Positions 1 to 7,854 of a DNA stretch of 24,389 bases are shown here, one piece after another; the stretch's first letter is position 1, and every line of letters starts with the position of its first letter. This DNA comes from Verrucomicrobiota bacterium (GTDB taxonomy: Bacteria > Verrucomicrobiota > Verrucomicrobiia > Methylacidiphilales > Verrucolacustridaceae). The notes under the pieces were generated by a model, which worked only from the letters and a program-made list of their open reading frames with translations, was not told where the DNA came from and ran no database searches. The DNA lies in the NCBI GenBank assembly GCA_010024525.1, contig RGGS01000003.1:1-24389 (forward strand), written 5' to 3'. Both the position numbers and the translations under genes were made by a program.

Positions 1-400
1 AGGAGATCAGCACCACCACCCATGCGGTACCGGTGCGCCAGGTGGGACGAAATTTCAGGATGATGAGCCCGACAATGCAGACCCAACCCATGAGATAGAG
101 GAGTTTGGAGGCTTTTTCCGCCATGTCCTCGTGCATTTCGGCGGCGATGTCACCCTCTTCGTCCAAAGGGGGTTTGATTTCGGACATCTCAAACCGGGTA
201 TGGGCAGATTCCCCTGACTGCATGACCACGGGGGTGGCCAGATCAGCCAAAAGGCCCAAGGAGAAACCGACAGCCAGAATCGAGCCCCGGCGGAAAAAGA
301 TACCTGCAACCAGGATGGGGGGGACCAGAAGGGAAAGGGTGATGGGAAAATGATTCGACATTACATGGATGTGCTCCGGACTGAAAAAAGAGGGGGTCAT
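1..400 (-). CDS. Small integral membrane protein, DUF2231-like (partial, 3' end beyond left edge)
   Basis: The reading frame opens with ATG at 400 (AAGGA lies just upstream) and stays open for 133 codons to the window edge, so the C-terminus is missing. The N-terminus has the pattern H-I-H-V-M-S-N-H-F-P-I, followed by two hydrophobic segments (about residues 18-36 and 41-60). Next comes a polar loop with G-E-S-A-H and an acidic stretch with H-E-D, then a third hydrophobic segment (about 100-116) and the start of a fourth. I recall the combination 'H-x-H...NHFPI ... GE-x-A ... HED' from small membrane proteins of the DUF2231-like group, whose function is unknown. The gene is divergent from the hypothetical gene at 461, with about 60 bp between them. 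Family assignment is from memory. That it is coding is supported by the membrane topology and conserved-looking motifs. Confidence 0.68.
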   Translation of the reverse strand, partial: MTPSFFSPEHIHVMSNHFPITLSLLVPPILVAGIFFRRGSILAVGFSLGLLADLATPVVMQSGESAHTRFEMSEIKPPLDEEGDIAAEMHEDMAEKASKLLYLMGWVCIVGLIILKFRPTWRTGTAWVVVLIS

Positions 401-460
401 GTCCTTAGCATGTAGGGTGAAGGGATTCTTTCCAACTGAATCCTCACCGCTTAAAAAGGG

Positions 461-967
461 ATGATGGATTGGAGTATTCGACCAAGAGCCCATCTTTGCG
501 CCGGAACTGGGCGTGAATTTAGCGATGGGGAGGTGGTGTTCACCGTTTTGGTGGCGGTGGATGGGGGGATGGAGCGAAAGGACTTTGCGGAGGAGATTTG
601 GTCCAAAGAGGAGGCCCGGCCCACGTATTTTTGTTTTTGGAAGGGAAAGTTCCGGGCGGTTCCGCCGGAACCGGAGAAAGAACCCCCAGCGGCCCGGGCG
701 GAGGCGGAGCTGAGGCGAAGGTTGGCCCAACCGGTCAAAACCGAGAGTCCCGAGGCGAGGGTCATCTTTCTTTTTGCCTTGTTGTTGGAGCGGCGGAAGG
801 TGTTGATCGTCCGGGAGAGAACCACGGGTCCTGAGGGACGGGTGACGGTGTATGAGCACAAAACCACCGGGGAGGTAATCTTGGTTCCGGAGCCGGAGGT
901 CAAGTTGAGCGAGGTGGATCAGCTTCGGTCCGAGGTGGAGGCCTTGGCGGCAACCTGGGGGGCATGA
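461..967 (+). CDS. Conserved hypothetical protein of PVC type
   Basis: 168 residues with no signal peptide and no membrane segment, so probably cytoplasmic. The N-terminal part reads like a small module around C13 and the motif G-T-G-R-E-F, followed by a short beta hairpin (VVFTVLVAVDGG). Then comes K-D-F-A-E-E-I-W and an aromatic patch (Y56 to W60) ending in a Pro/Glu-rich linker (about 66-80). The C-terminal half has a hydrophobic helix with Arg (V101 to K113, containing F-L-F-A-L-L-L-E-R-R-K-V-L), then a beta strand rich in V, T and Y, and a short acidic C-terminal helix. I recall a short family in planctomycetes and verrucomicrobia with the same order of parts (C-x-x-T-G-R-E-x-x-x-G-E, then D-Y/F-A-x-E-x-W, then A-L-L-L-x-R-R-x-V-L). 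I know no function for it. Two ATGs in tandem (461, 464) follow the purine run AAAAAGGG; the start could be either. Confidence 0.72.
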   Translation: MMDWSIRPRAHLCAGTGREFSDGEVVFTVLVAVDGGMERKDFAEEIWSKEEARPTYFCFWKGKFRAVPPEPEKEPPAARAEAELRRRLAQPVKTESPEARVIFLFALLLERRKVLIVRERTTGPEGRVTVYEHKTTGEVILVPEPEVKLSEVDQLRSEVEALAATWGA

Positions 968-970
968 TTT

Positions 971-988
971 TCGTCATGAGATTGTCAC
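971..988 (+). promoter_or_regulatory. Pho box (PhoB operator) upstream of phoB
   Basis: TCGTCATGAGATTGTCAC matches the E. coli Pho box CTGTCATAWAWCTGTCAY at 13 of 18 positions by hand alignment. Both GTCA cores are intact and start exactly 11 nt apart (973 and 984), as expected for a head-to-tail PhoB dimer. The site begins 3 nt after the stop of the hypothetical gene and lies about 40 nt upstream of the phoB ATG. This suggests autoactivation of phoBR. Confidence 0.6.
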
Positions 989-1027
989 TTTCGGTCCCTT
1001 GCCGAATGGACAAACGGGGCGGATAAG

Positions 1028-1729
1028 ATGGAGGCAATGCGCGAGCGAATTCTGGTGGTGGAGGATGAGGCCGATGTCAGGGAACTCATTCGGCTGCATT
1101 TGCGGGCCGCTGGTTTTGATGTCTTGGAGGCCAGCAACGGGGCCGAGGGGCTGGCTATGGCCAAGAATGATCCCCCTTCCGTGATCATTCTGGACCTTAT
1201 GATGCCGGAGATGAACGGGATCGAGGTCTGTCGTGCCTTACGGAGAAATCCCGCGACTTCCCGCATACCGATTCTGATGCTGACGGCCAAATCCGCGGAG
1301 GAAGACAAGGTCGCTGGTTTTGAGGTCGGAGCCGACGATTATGTGACCAAACCCTTCAGCCCGCGGGAGCTGATTTTACGGGTAAGGGCGGTGTCCCGAA
1401 GGAAGCCGGACCAGGGCGGGGCGAAGCCGATTCCCGTGAGGGCAGGTCTCGTGGAACTGGATCGGGCGAACATGAACGCAACGATTGGGGGAAAGAAGCT
1501 TGGACTGACCTCGACGGAATTTCGGCTTTTGGAGCTGTTGGTCAGGAGGGCGGGCCATATTCAATCCAGAGAATCTCTCCTGAGTGAGGTCTGGGGGTAT
1601 CAAGCCCACCTGGATACCCGGACGGTGGATACCCATGTTCGGCGGTTGCGGGATAAATTGGGTCGGGCCGGCCGGATGATCGAGACCGTGAGAGGAAGCG
1701 GTTATCGGTTGAGTTCCTCGCAGGGTTGA
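1028..1729 (+). CDS. phoB: PhoB-type response regulator (OmpR family)
   Basis: 233 residues in two domains. The receiver domain (about 7-125) has the acidic pocket E12-D13, the phospho-acceptor D56 in I-I-L-D-L-M-M-P, T86 and K108 in V-T-K-P-F. The C-terminal winged-helix DNA-binding domain (about 140-230) is of OmpR/PhoB type: L-T-S-T-E-F-R-L-L-E-L-L, then R-T-V-D-T-H-V-R-R-L-R-D-K-L and the wing G-S-G-Y-R-L. Phosphorylated PhoB-type regulators bind Pho boxes and recruit RNA polymerase to phosphate-starvation genes. The assignment to PhoB rather than another OmpR regulator comes from its place next to a PhoR-type kinase and pstSCAB-phoU, and from the Pho box in its own upstream region. Start choice is uncertain: ATG 1028 is preceded by GGATAAG, and ATG 1037 has GGAGG only 2 nt upstream. 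Confidence 0.95.
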   Translation: MEAMRERILVVEDEADVRELIRLHLRAAGFDVLEASNGAEGLAMAKNDPPSVIILDLMMPEMNGIEVCRALRRNPATSRIPILMLTAKSAEEDKVAGFEVGADDYVTKPFSPRELILRVRAVSRRKPDQGGAKPIPVRAGLVELDRANMNATIGGKKLGLTSTEFRLLELLVRRAGHIQSRESLLSEVWGYQAHLDTRTVDTHVRRLRDKLGRAGRMIETVRGSGYRLSSSQG

Positions 1730-1737
1730 TGCTTTTG

Positions 1738-1769
1738 GCAGGGCGGCCCCGAGGAGGCCGCTGCGTTTT
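1738..1769 (+). terminator. GC-rich hairpin between phoB and phoR (possible attenuator)
   Basis: GCGGCC (1743-1748) pairs with GGCCGC (1756-1761) around a 7-nt loop. GCA (1738-1740) can also pair with TGC (1762-1764) across a GG bulge. The stem is followed by G and then TTTT (1766-1769). The T-run is short, so this is a weak terminator at best. It could dampen transcription from phoB into phoR or stabilise the 3' end of a phoB transcript. Confidence 0.33.
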
Positions 1770-1867
1770 CAGGAGAAAAATGAATTCAGGACGAGGCGGA
1801 TTCATCGACCCCACCCCACCGGAAGTGGCAGGCTTGAAAAATCGGTCGGATGAGGGAGGGTAGGTTC

Positions 1868-3151
1868 ATGAATGGATGGTGGACGCCCTTATTGGTCATG
1901 GCTGTTCTTCTGGCAGCAGGATGGCTTTGGGCATTGGTTTATCGTCCTATCCTGCAGATTCGGAGGCTGGTCAAAGATCTGGCCGAGGGCAAAGAGCCCG
2001 TGGGTTTTGTGGCCCGCGGGGCCTGGGGGCTTGGTGGGGTGATTGTCGATTTGGACCGGGTAGCGGAACGGCTGAGGGGAATTTCCTATAAGGCCCAGCG
2101 TGATAAGTTCAACCTGCGTACGATTCTGGGAAGTTTGACGGAGGGGGTGGTGATCACGGATCCGGACGGGATGATTCGGTTGGCCAATCTGAGTTTTTTG
2201 GGAATGTTCCACCTTTCGGATTTTCCCTTGGGGCAAACCTTCATGGAGTCGATCCGGTTGCCGGAGGTGGCCCGGGCGGCGGATGAAACCTTTGCGGAAA
2301 AAAGGGGAAGAAGCATTGAGATCCGCCGGGTCAGTGCGGATCGTCCGGAGACAAAAATCTTTTCCGTCAATTTCGCCCCCATCGTGGAGGGAAATGGGGA
2401 ACTTTCGGGTGTGGTCACGGTCTTTTATGATCTCTCCAAGGTTCGCCGACTGGAGAACGTGCGCACGGAGTTCATCACCAATCTTTCCCATGAGTTGAGG
2501 ACTCCTCTTTCCATCCTAGCGGGTTATCTGGAGACCCTGGAGGAACCTTCCGACCTTAAGGGTGCGGAGGGGAAGAAAATTCTCGGTGTGTTGCAAAGGA
2601 ACTGCGAGAGGTTGACCCTCCTGGTGAGCGATCTTCTGGAACTTTCGCGGATCGAGTCGGGTCAACTTACCCTACAACTGAAACCGCGCTCTCCTTTGGA
2701 GATTCTGGAGGAGTTGGAAGAGGATTGGAAACGGGCCTTTGCGGCCAAGAAGGTGAAACTTAAGGTGCAGGCCGATACAAAACTTCCCAAGGTTCTCTCC
2801 GATCCTTTGCGTACTGGGCAAATCTTTTCCAACCTGCTGGAAAACGCCCTGCGGTTTGCTCCGGGGGGAAGTACGGTCACTTTGACCGCGAGGGAAGTGG
2901 AGGATCCGCGTCTGGTGGAATTTTCCGTCGAAGACCAGGGGGAAGGCATTCCCAAGGACAAGCTGGACCGGATTTTCGAAAGGTTTTTCCGGGTTGATTC
3001 GGACCGAGCCCGCGAAAAAGGCGGAACCGGTTTGGGGCTATCCATTGTGAAGCACCTTGTTCAGCTCCATGGAGGCGCGGTCGAGGCTCACAGTGAGCTT
3101 GGAGTCGGGACGAAAGTGAGTATTCGTCTTCCAAAATCTAAGCTTAAGTAA
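1868..3151 (+). CDS. phoR: PhoR-type sensor histidine kinase
   Basis: I take ATG 1868 as start because GGAGGG (1855-1860) sits 7 nt upstream; an in-frame ATG at 1850 would overlap that site. That gives 427 residues. One N-terminal membrane helix (about 6-25) is followed directly by a HAMP-like/linker stretch, with no periplasmic sensor domain, as is usual for PhoR. A PAS domain follows (about 82-190, with G-V-V-I-T-D-P-D-G). Then comes the HisKA dimerisation domain with phospho-accepting H208 in N-L-S-H-E-L-R-T-P-L. The HATPase domain has the N box (N326 in L-L-E-N-A), G1 box D-Q-G-E-G-I (356-361), F box around 370-376 and G2 box G-T-G-L-G-L (386-391). All catalytic elements are present. The gene lies about 140 nt after phoB and ends 94 nt before pstS. 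The kinase should phosphorylate PhoB under phosphate limitation. Confidence 0.93.
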   Translation: MNGWWTPLLVMAVLLAAGWLWALVYRPILQIRRLVKDLAEGKEPVGFVARGAWGLGGVIVDLDRVAERLRGISYKAQRDKFNLRTILGSLTEGVVITDPDGMIRLANLSFLGMFHLSDFPLGQTFMESIRLPEVARAADETFAEKRGRSIEIRRVSADRPETKIFSVNFAPIVEGNGELSGVVTVFYDLSKVRRLENVRTEFITNLSHELRTPLSILAGYLETLEEPSDLKGAEGKKILGVLQRNCERLTLLVSDLLELSRIESGQLTLQLKPRSPLEILEELEEDWKRAFAAKKVKLKVQADTKLPKVLSDPLRTGQIFSNLLENALRFAPGGSTVTLTAREVEDPRLVEFSVEDQGEGIPKDKLDRIFERFFRVDSDRAREKGGTGLGLSIVKHLVQLHGGAVEAHSELGVGTKVSIRLPKSKLK

Positions 3152-3181
3152 TTTATAAACAACATATTAAAACAACAAGAT

Positions 3182-3199
3182 ATGACATCAAATTGTCAC
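3182..3199 (+). promoter_or_regulatory. Pho box (PhoB operator) upstream of pstS
   Basis: ATGACATCAAATTGTCAC matches CTGTCATAWAWCTGTCAY at 14 of 18 positions by hand. The two half-sites (GACA at 3184, GTCA at 3195) start exactly 11 nt apart. It shares ATTGTCAC with the site before phoB. It lies 46 nt upstream of the pstS ATG in an AT-rich gap after phoR. TGCTAA around 3224-3229 is a possible but weak -10. Confidence 0.66.
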
Positions 3200-3245
3200 A
3201 ATCTGTGGCTTGGCTTGGTAAGTTGCTAACCCTTAGGTCAGGAGC

Positions 3246-4244
3246 ATGACAAAAACCGCACTGCCCCTCTTGGGGTTCATTCTGGGGCTGTTTGCCTACG
3301 TACCCGGTTCCTCCCGGGCTGAGCAAGTGGTCAAAATCGACGGCTCAAGCACGGTCTATCCGATCACGGAAGCTGTGGCAGAAGAGTTCCAAAAGGCATC
3401 CGGCACCAAGGTAACGGTGGGTATTTCCGGAACAGGTGGGGGATTCAAAAAGTTCACCCGCGGGGAAACCGACGTGCAAAACGCCAGTCGTCCGATCAAG
3501 GAGGAAGAAGTCAAGGCGGCCAAGGAGGGAAAAATCGAATACCTGGAACTGCCCATCGCGTATGACGCCCTGACGGTGGTAGTGAACAGCAAGAATGACT
3601 GGGTGGACTCGATCAAGATTTCGGATTTGAAAAAAATCTGGGAGCCAGAAGCCCAGGGTAAAATCACCAAGTGGAATCAGGTCCGTCCGGAATGGCCGGA
3701 CAAGGAGATCAAGCTTTACGGGGCGGGGTCCGATTCCGGAACCTTTGATTATTTTACCGAGGCCGTGAACGGAAAAAGCAAAGCCAGCCGGGGCAACTAC
3801 ACCGCCAGTGAGGACGACAATGTGCTGGTGCAAGGGGTCGAGGGTGACCGATATGCCCTAGGTTACATGGGATATTCCTACTTTGCCGCCCACCAAAAGC
3901 GGTTGAAAGCTCTGGGGATCGAGTGGGATGCCAAAGGGAAACCAGCGGTAAAGCCCTCGGAAGAGGCGGTGTTGGCCGGCACGTACAATCCCTTGGCCCG
4001 ACCCCTTTTCATCTATGTGAATGTGAGGTCGTTGGAGAAACCTGAGGTTAAAAGTTTCGTCGAATTTTACATCAAAAACGTGGATCGTCTGGCTAAGGAG
4101 GTGAAGTATATCCCTTTGCCGGGAGATGCTTATGGAAAAGTCAAAGGCCGTTTTGAAAAGTTGGAAAAGGGGACGGCTTTTCTCCATCAATCCGATCTGG
4201 CTGTGCCGATCTCGGAAATTCTGAGCCGCCCGCTCGTGCCCTAA
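3246..4244 (+). CDS. pstS: Periplasmic phosphate-binding protein PstS
   Basis: 332 residues. A type I signal peptide (about 1-25, cleavage after S-S-R-A) has no lipobox, so the mature protein should be a soluble periplasmic binding protein. Phosphate-binding landmarks of the PstS family are visible: G-S-S-T-V-Y-P-I (33-40), S-G-T-G-G-G-F-K-K-F (61-70), N-A-S-R-P-I (79-84) and S-D-S-G-T-F-D-Y-F (162-170). It binds inorganic phosphate and delivers it to PstC/PstA. It is the first gene of the transporter operon and has a Pho box upstream, so it is probably the most strongly induced gene here under phosphate starvation. AGGAG ends 1 nt before the ATG, an unusually short spacing, but no other in-frame start preserves the signal peptide. 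Confidence 0.96.
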   Translation: MTKTALPLLGFILGLFAYVPGSSRAEQVVKIDGSSTVYPITEAVAEEFQKASGTKVTVGISGTGGGFKKFTRGETDVQNASRPIKEEEVKAAKEGKIEYLELPIAYDALTVVVNSKNDWVDSIKISDLKKIWEPEAQGKITKWNQVRPEWPDKEIKLYGAGSDSGTFDYFTEAVNGKSKASRGNYTASEDDNVLVQGVEGDRYALGYMGYSYFAAHQKRLKALGIEWDAKGKPAVKPSEEAVLAGTYNPLARPLFIYVNVRSLEKPEVKSFVEFYIKNVDRLAKEVKYIPLPGDAYGKVKGRFEKLEKGTAFLHQSDLAVPISEILSRPLVP

Positions 4245-4256
4245 AAACCCTTTTTT

Positions 4257-5162
4257 ATGCCCCTTCCTCAAGAATCCTCCCGCCGTCTGGATAAGGCGGT
4301 GGAGGGGATTATGGTATGGGTTCTTCGACTTGGGGGTTGGGCTTCGGTTTTGGTGACGTTTGGCATCGTCATTACCCTGATCACGGAATCGGAGCCTTTT
4401 TTCTCCAAGGTCCCATTTCGCCGCCTGATCACGGACAAAATGTGGACGCCGCTTTTTGCCGATCCCCAATATGGAATCAGCGCCCTCTTGGCGGGCACCT
4501 TGGTCACCACCGGCGTGGCCCTGCTGGTAGCCGTTCCCTTGGGCACCATTTTGGCGATTTATTTAAGCGAGTTTGCTCCGGTTCGGCTTCGGGAACTGGT
4601 GAAGCCGATGCTCGAACTGCTCAGTGCGGTGCCGACTGTCGTTTACGGATATTTTGCCCTACTCACCCTCACGCCTCTGCTGCAAAAGATTTACCCGGAT
4701 CTATCGCAATTCTCGATGCTGAGCGCCGGATTGATCATGGGGATCATGATCATTCCTTATGTGACGTCTTTGGGTGAGGATTCGATGCGGAGTGTTCCCA
4801 TGCTGCTTCGGGAGGGGGCTTTTGCCCTGGGGGATGGAAAACTGGGCGTGGCGCTGAGGGTTGTTTTTCCCGGGGCCTTTTCCGGACTGGCGGCTGCCTA
4901 TGTGCTGGCGATCTCCCGTGCCGTTGGGGAGACGATGATCGTGGCGATTGCCGCCGGCCTGCAACCGAAACTGACCTTTAACCCCTTGGACTCTGCCGCG
5001 ACGGTGACCGCCTTTATCGTACAGGTCAGTTTGGGGGACCTTCCCCACGGCAGCATCGGATATCAGTCGATCTTCGCCGCCGGAGCGGTTCTTTTTCTGA
5101 TGACCCTCGGTTTTAATTTAGCGGGGCATGCACTTCGCCGGAGATTCCATCGTGCTGCCTGA
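4257..5162 (+). CDS. pstC: Phosphate ABC transporter permease PstC
   Basis: 301 residues and about six membrane helices, the first at about 24-42. The ABC-permease cytoplasmic loop that contacts the ATPase is clear: R-E-G-A-F-A-L-G-D-G-K-L-G-V-A (185-199), followed by V-F-P-G-A and S-R-A-V-G-E-T-M (220-227). The motif S-A-V-P-T-V-V-Y-G (123-131) is typical of PstC. With PstA it forms the channel for phosphate taken from PstS. The gene starts 12 nt after pstS. The ATG at 4257 has no Shine-Dalgarno sequence (a CCC then T-run precedes it). The in-frame ATG at 4311 has GGAGGGG 3 nt upstream and would still retain all helices, so the start is uncertain. It overlaps pstA by 35 nt. Confidence 0.95.
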   Translation: MPLPQESSRRLDKAVEGIMVWVLRLGGWASVLVTFGIVITLITESEPFFSKVPFRRLITDKMWTPLFADPQYGISALLAGTLVTTGVALLVAVPLGTILAIYLSEFAPVRLRELVKPMLELLSAVPTVVYGYFALLTLTPLLQKIYPDLSQFSMLSAGLIMGIMIIPYVTSLGEDSMRSVPMLLREGAFALGDGKLGVALRVVFPGAFSGLAAAYVLAISRAVGETMIVAIAAGLQPKLTFNPLDSAATVTAFIVQVSLGDLPHGSIGYQSIFAAGAVLFLMTLGFNLAGHALRRRFHRAA

Positions 5163-6071
5163 ACATTTCCTCGAACACCAAAAGGGGAGGGCTCTGCGGC
5201 GCAAAGCCATCGACCGTTGGTTTGGGCGTTTGGGCCTCATTCTAACGCTTGGAACGCTTGGGGTTTTGGCGATCCTCCTTTTGAATTTGGCGGCCAACGG
5301 TCTTTTCCGGATCGACTGGCACTTTCTGACTTCTTTTCCCTCCCGGCGAGCGGCCGAGGCCGGGGTGCTTTCGGCCTGGGTGGGGACCGCGTTATTGATG
5401 CTGGTCACTGCCTCACTGGCCATTCCCCTGGGGGTGGCCGCGGGTATCTATCTCGAGGAGTATGCGCCAAAAAACAAATGGACGGATTTTGTGGAGATTA
5501 ACATCGCCAACTTGGCGGGCGTGCCTTCCATTCTTTACGGTCTCATGGCCCTTGGCCTCTTTGTTTATAAATTCCGCTTCGGACAAAGTATTTTGGCTGG
5601 AGGAATGGCCCTGGGGTGCCTGGTGCTACCCATCGTCATTGTCTCCACCCGGGAGGCCCTGCGGACGATTCCAGCGATGATCCGGGAGGCCGCCTTTGCC
5701 TTGGGAGCGACCCGTTGGCAGGCGGTTTGGCATCACCTTCTCCCTTATTCCACGGGGGGGATCTCCACAGGAGTCATTCTGGCCATGTCTAGGGCGATTG
5801 GGGAAAGTTCCCCCCTGATCACCATCGGGGCATTGACCTTTATCGCCTTTCTTCCTCCCCCAGCGATATTGGATCATGCTCCGTTCGTCTCCTTCTCATG
5901 GCTTTTTTCCCCCTTTACGGCTTTGCCCATTCAGATGTTTAACTGGGTATCGAGACCGGGTGAGGAGTTTCAGGCGAATGCCGCCGCTGCCGGTCTTCTT
6001 CTGATGGTGATCACCTTGGGAATGAATGGGGCAGCAATCTTGCTTCGGCGTCACGCCCAGAGGAATATCAA

Positions 6072-6078
<7 letters not shown>
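5128..6078 (+). CDS. pstA: Phosphate ABC transporter permease PstA
   Basis: 316 residues, second permease subunit. A basic cytoplasmic N-terminus (R-R-K around 24-26) is followed by membrane helix 1 (about 35-55) and about five more helices. The ATPase-contact loop is R-E-A-A-F-A-L-G-A-T-R-W-Q-A-V (186-200), followed by L-P-Y-S-T-G-G and S-R-A-I-G-E-S-S-P-L (221-230), typical of PstA. A-G-V-P-S-I-L-Y-G (130-138) is the counterpart of the S-A-V-P-T motif of PstC. The start overlaps pstC by 35 nt if ATG 5128 is used. GTG 5152, with GGAG 9 nt upstream, would reduce this to 11 nt, and the first eight codons look dispensable. The two permeases are probably translationally coupled. Confidence 0.95.
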
Positions 6079-6941
<863 letters not shown>

Positions 6942-6984
6942 GGATCCTTTTTGACAGGAGTTTGTGGGGGGGTAAGAAAGTCTC

Positions 6985-7701
6985 ATGACTCATCCAACCA
7001 TGGAGCCCACGGAAGATCGGCTTGAGCGAATCCGTGGATATTTCCGCGGGGAGTTGCTGGTCTTAAGGGAGACCCTGTTGCGCATGGCCAGTTTGGCTCA
7101 CCAAAACCTCAATCTCGCCCTGGAGTCACTGGTGGAGCGCAACGCCGCCAAAGCTCGGCAAGTGATCGATGCAGACCTTGAAATGGACCGGTTGGAAGTT
7201 GAGATTGATGAGATGGTGGCCAAGTTTATGGCTACCCAGGCTCCGATGGCTTTGGCCTGCCGCCTAATGCTCTCCGCCTCCAAAATCTCCAACGACTTGG
7301 AGCGGATTGCCGATCAGGCCGTTTCGATCGCCCGGCGGAGCCTGATTCTATTAGATGAGCCGCCGCTCAAACCCTTGTTGGATATCCCGAGGATGGCTCA
7401 ACATGTGTTGGCCATGATCCAGGCGGCGACCGACGCCTTCGTGGAAATCGCGCCGGAAAAGTGCGCCGAGATTATCCGCATGGATGTGGAGGTGGACAAC
7501 ATCAACCGCCAGTTGGAGAGGGAGTTAACCAGTTTTATGGTGGAAAATCCCAAGACCATTACCCGGGCTTTAAATCTCATGTTGGTGGCCCGTTTTTTTG
7601 AAAGGGCAGCGGATCATGCCAAAAATATCTCCGAATTGGTTTTCTATCTCTACACCGGAAAAGATATCCGCCACGAGGCGGAGTTGAGTAAAGCCCAGTA
7701 G
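6985..7701 (+). CDS. phoU: Phosphate signalling protein PhoU
   Basis: 238 residues, all helical, with no signal peptide. It shows the two-fold repeat of PhoU. Each half has an acidic helix (D62-x-D-x-E-x-D68 through E72-x-x-x-D76; and D167-x-E-x-D171) and a second helix with N-D-L-E-R-I-A-D-Q-A (103-112) or F-F-E-R-A-A-D-H-A-K-N (204-214). These are the metal-binding motif regions of the family. PhoU dampens PhoR signalling when phosphate is plentiful and interacts with the Pst transporter. It follows pstB by 43 nt, a gap with a run of seven G but no ideal Shine-Dalgarno. ATG 7000 (M6) is an alternative start. As last gene of the pst operon it faces the protease gene convergently. Confidence 0.95.
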   Translation: MTHPTMEPTEDRLERIRGYFRGELLVLRETLLRMASLAHQNLNLALESLVERNAAKARQVIDADLEMDRLEVEIDEMVAKFMATQAPMALACRLMLSASKISNDLERIADQAVSIARRSLILLDEPPLKPLLDIPRMAQHVLAMIQAATDAFVEIAPEKCAEIIRMDVEVDNINRQLERELTSFMVENPKTITRALNLMLVARFFERAADHAKNISELVFYLYTGKDIRHEAELSKAQ

Positions 7702-7747
7702 GTTTTTGCGATTCGGTGGAAGGATGAGGATTAGGTAGGGGATACAA

Positions 7748-7839
7748 GAAACTTCGTTTCGGTAGGCTCATCGAGCCTGCCCTACTGGTGATCAAGGCTG
7801 GATGATTGGAAGACAGGTGGGGAAGGGGTCGATGACCCC
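7748..7839. repeat. Cluster of three short perfect hairpins in a convergent gap
   Basis: Three palindromes, each with a 3-nt loop, lie between the 3' ends of phoU and the protease gene. They are GAAAC-TTC-GTTTC (7748-7760), AGGCTC-ATC-GAGCCT (7764-7778) and GGGGTC-GAT-GACCCC (7825-7839). The second and the reverse complement of the third share the core TCATCGA flanked by G-rich and C-rich arms, so they look like diverged copies of one element. None has a T-run, so they are not classical terminators. They may still stop or protect transcripts from both sides, or be members of a dispersed REP-like family. Confidence 0.5.
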
Positions 7840-7854
7840 GTACGGTTAAATCGC

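Noticed and set aside
105..353. + strand open frame at the left edge
   Set aside because: The opposite strand holds a continuous membrane-protein frame from 400 to the edge with sensible topology and conserved-looking motifs; the + frame has none.
451..903. - strand open frame opposite the hypothetical gene at 461
   Set aside because: Its product is Ser/Arg-rich without structure, whereas the + frame matches a family pattern that I recall.
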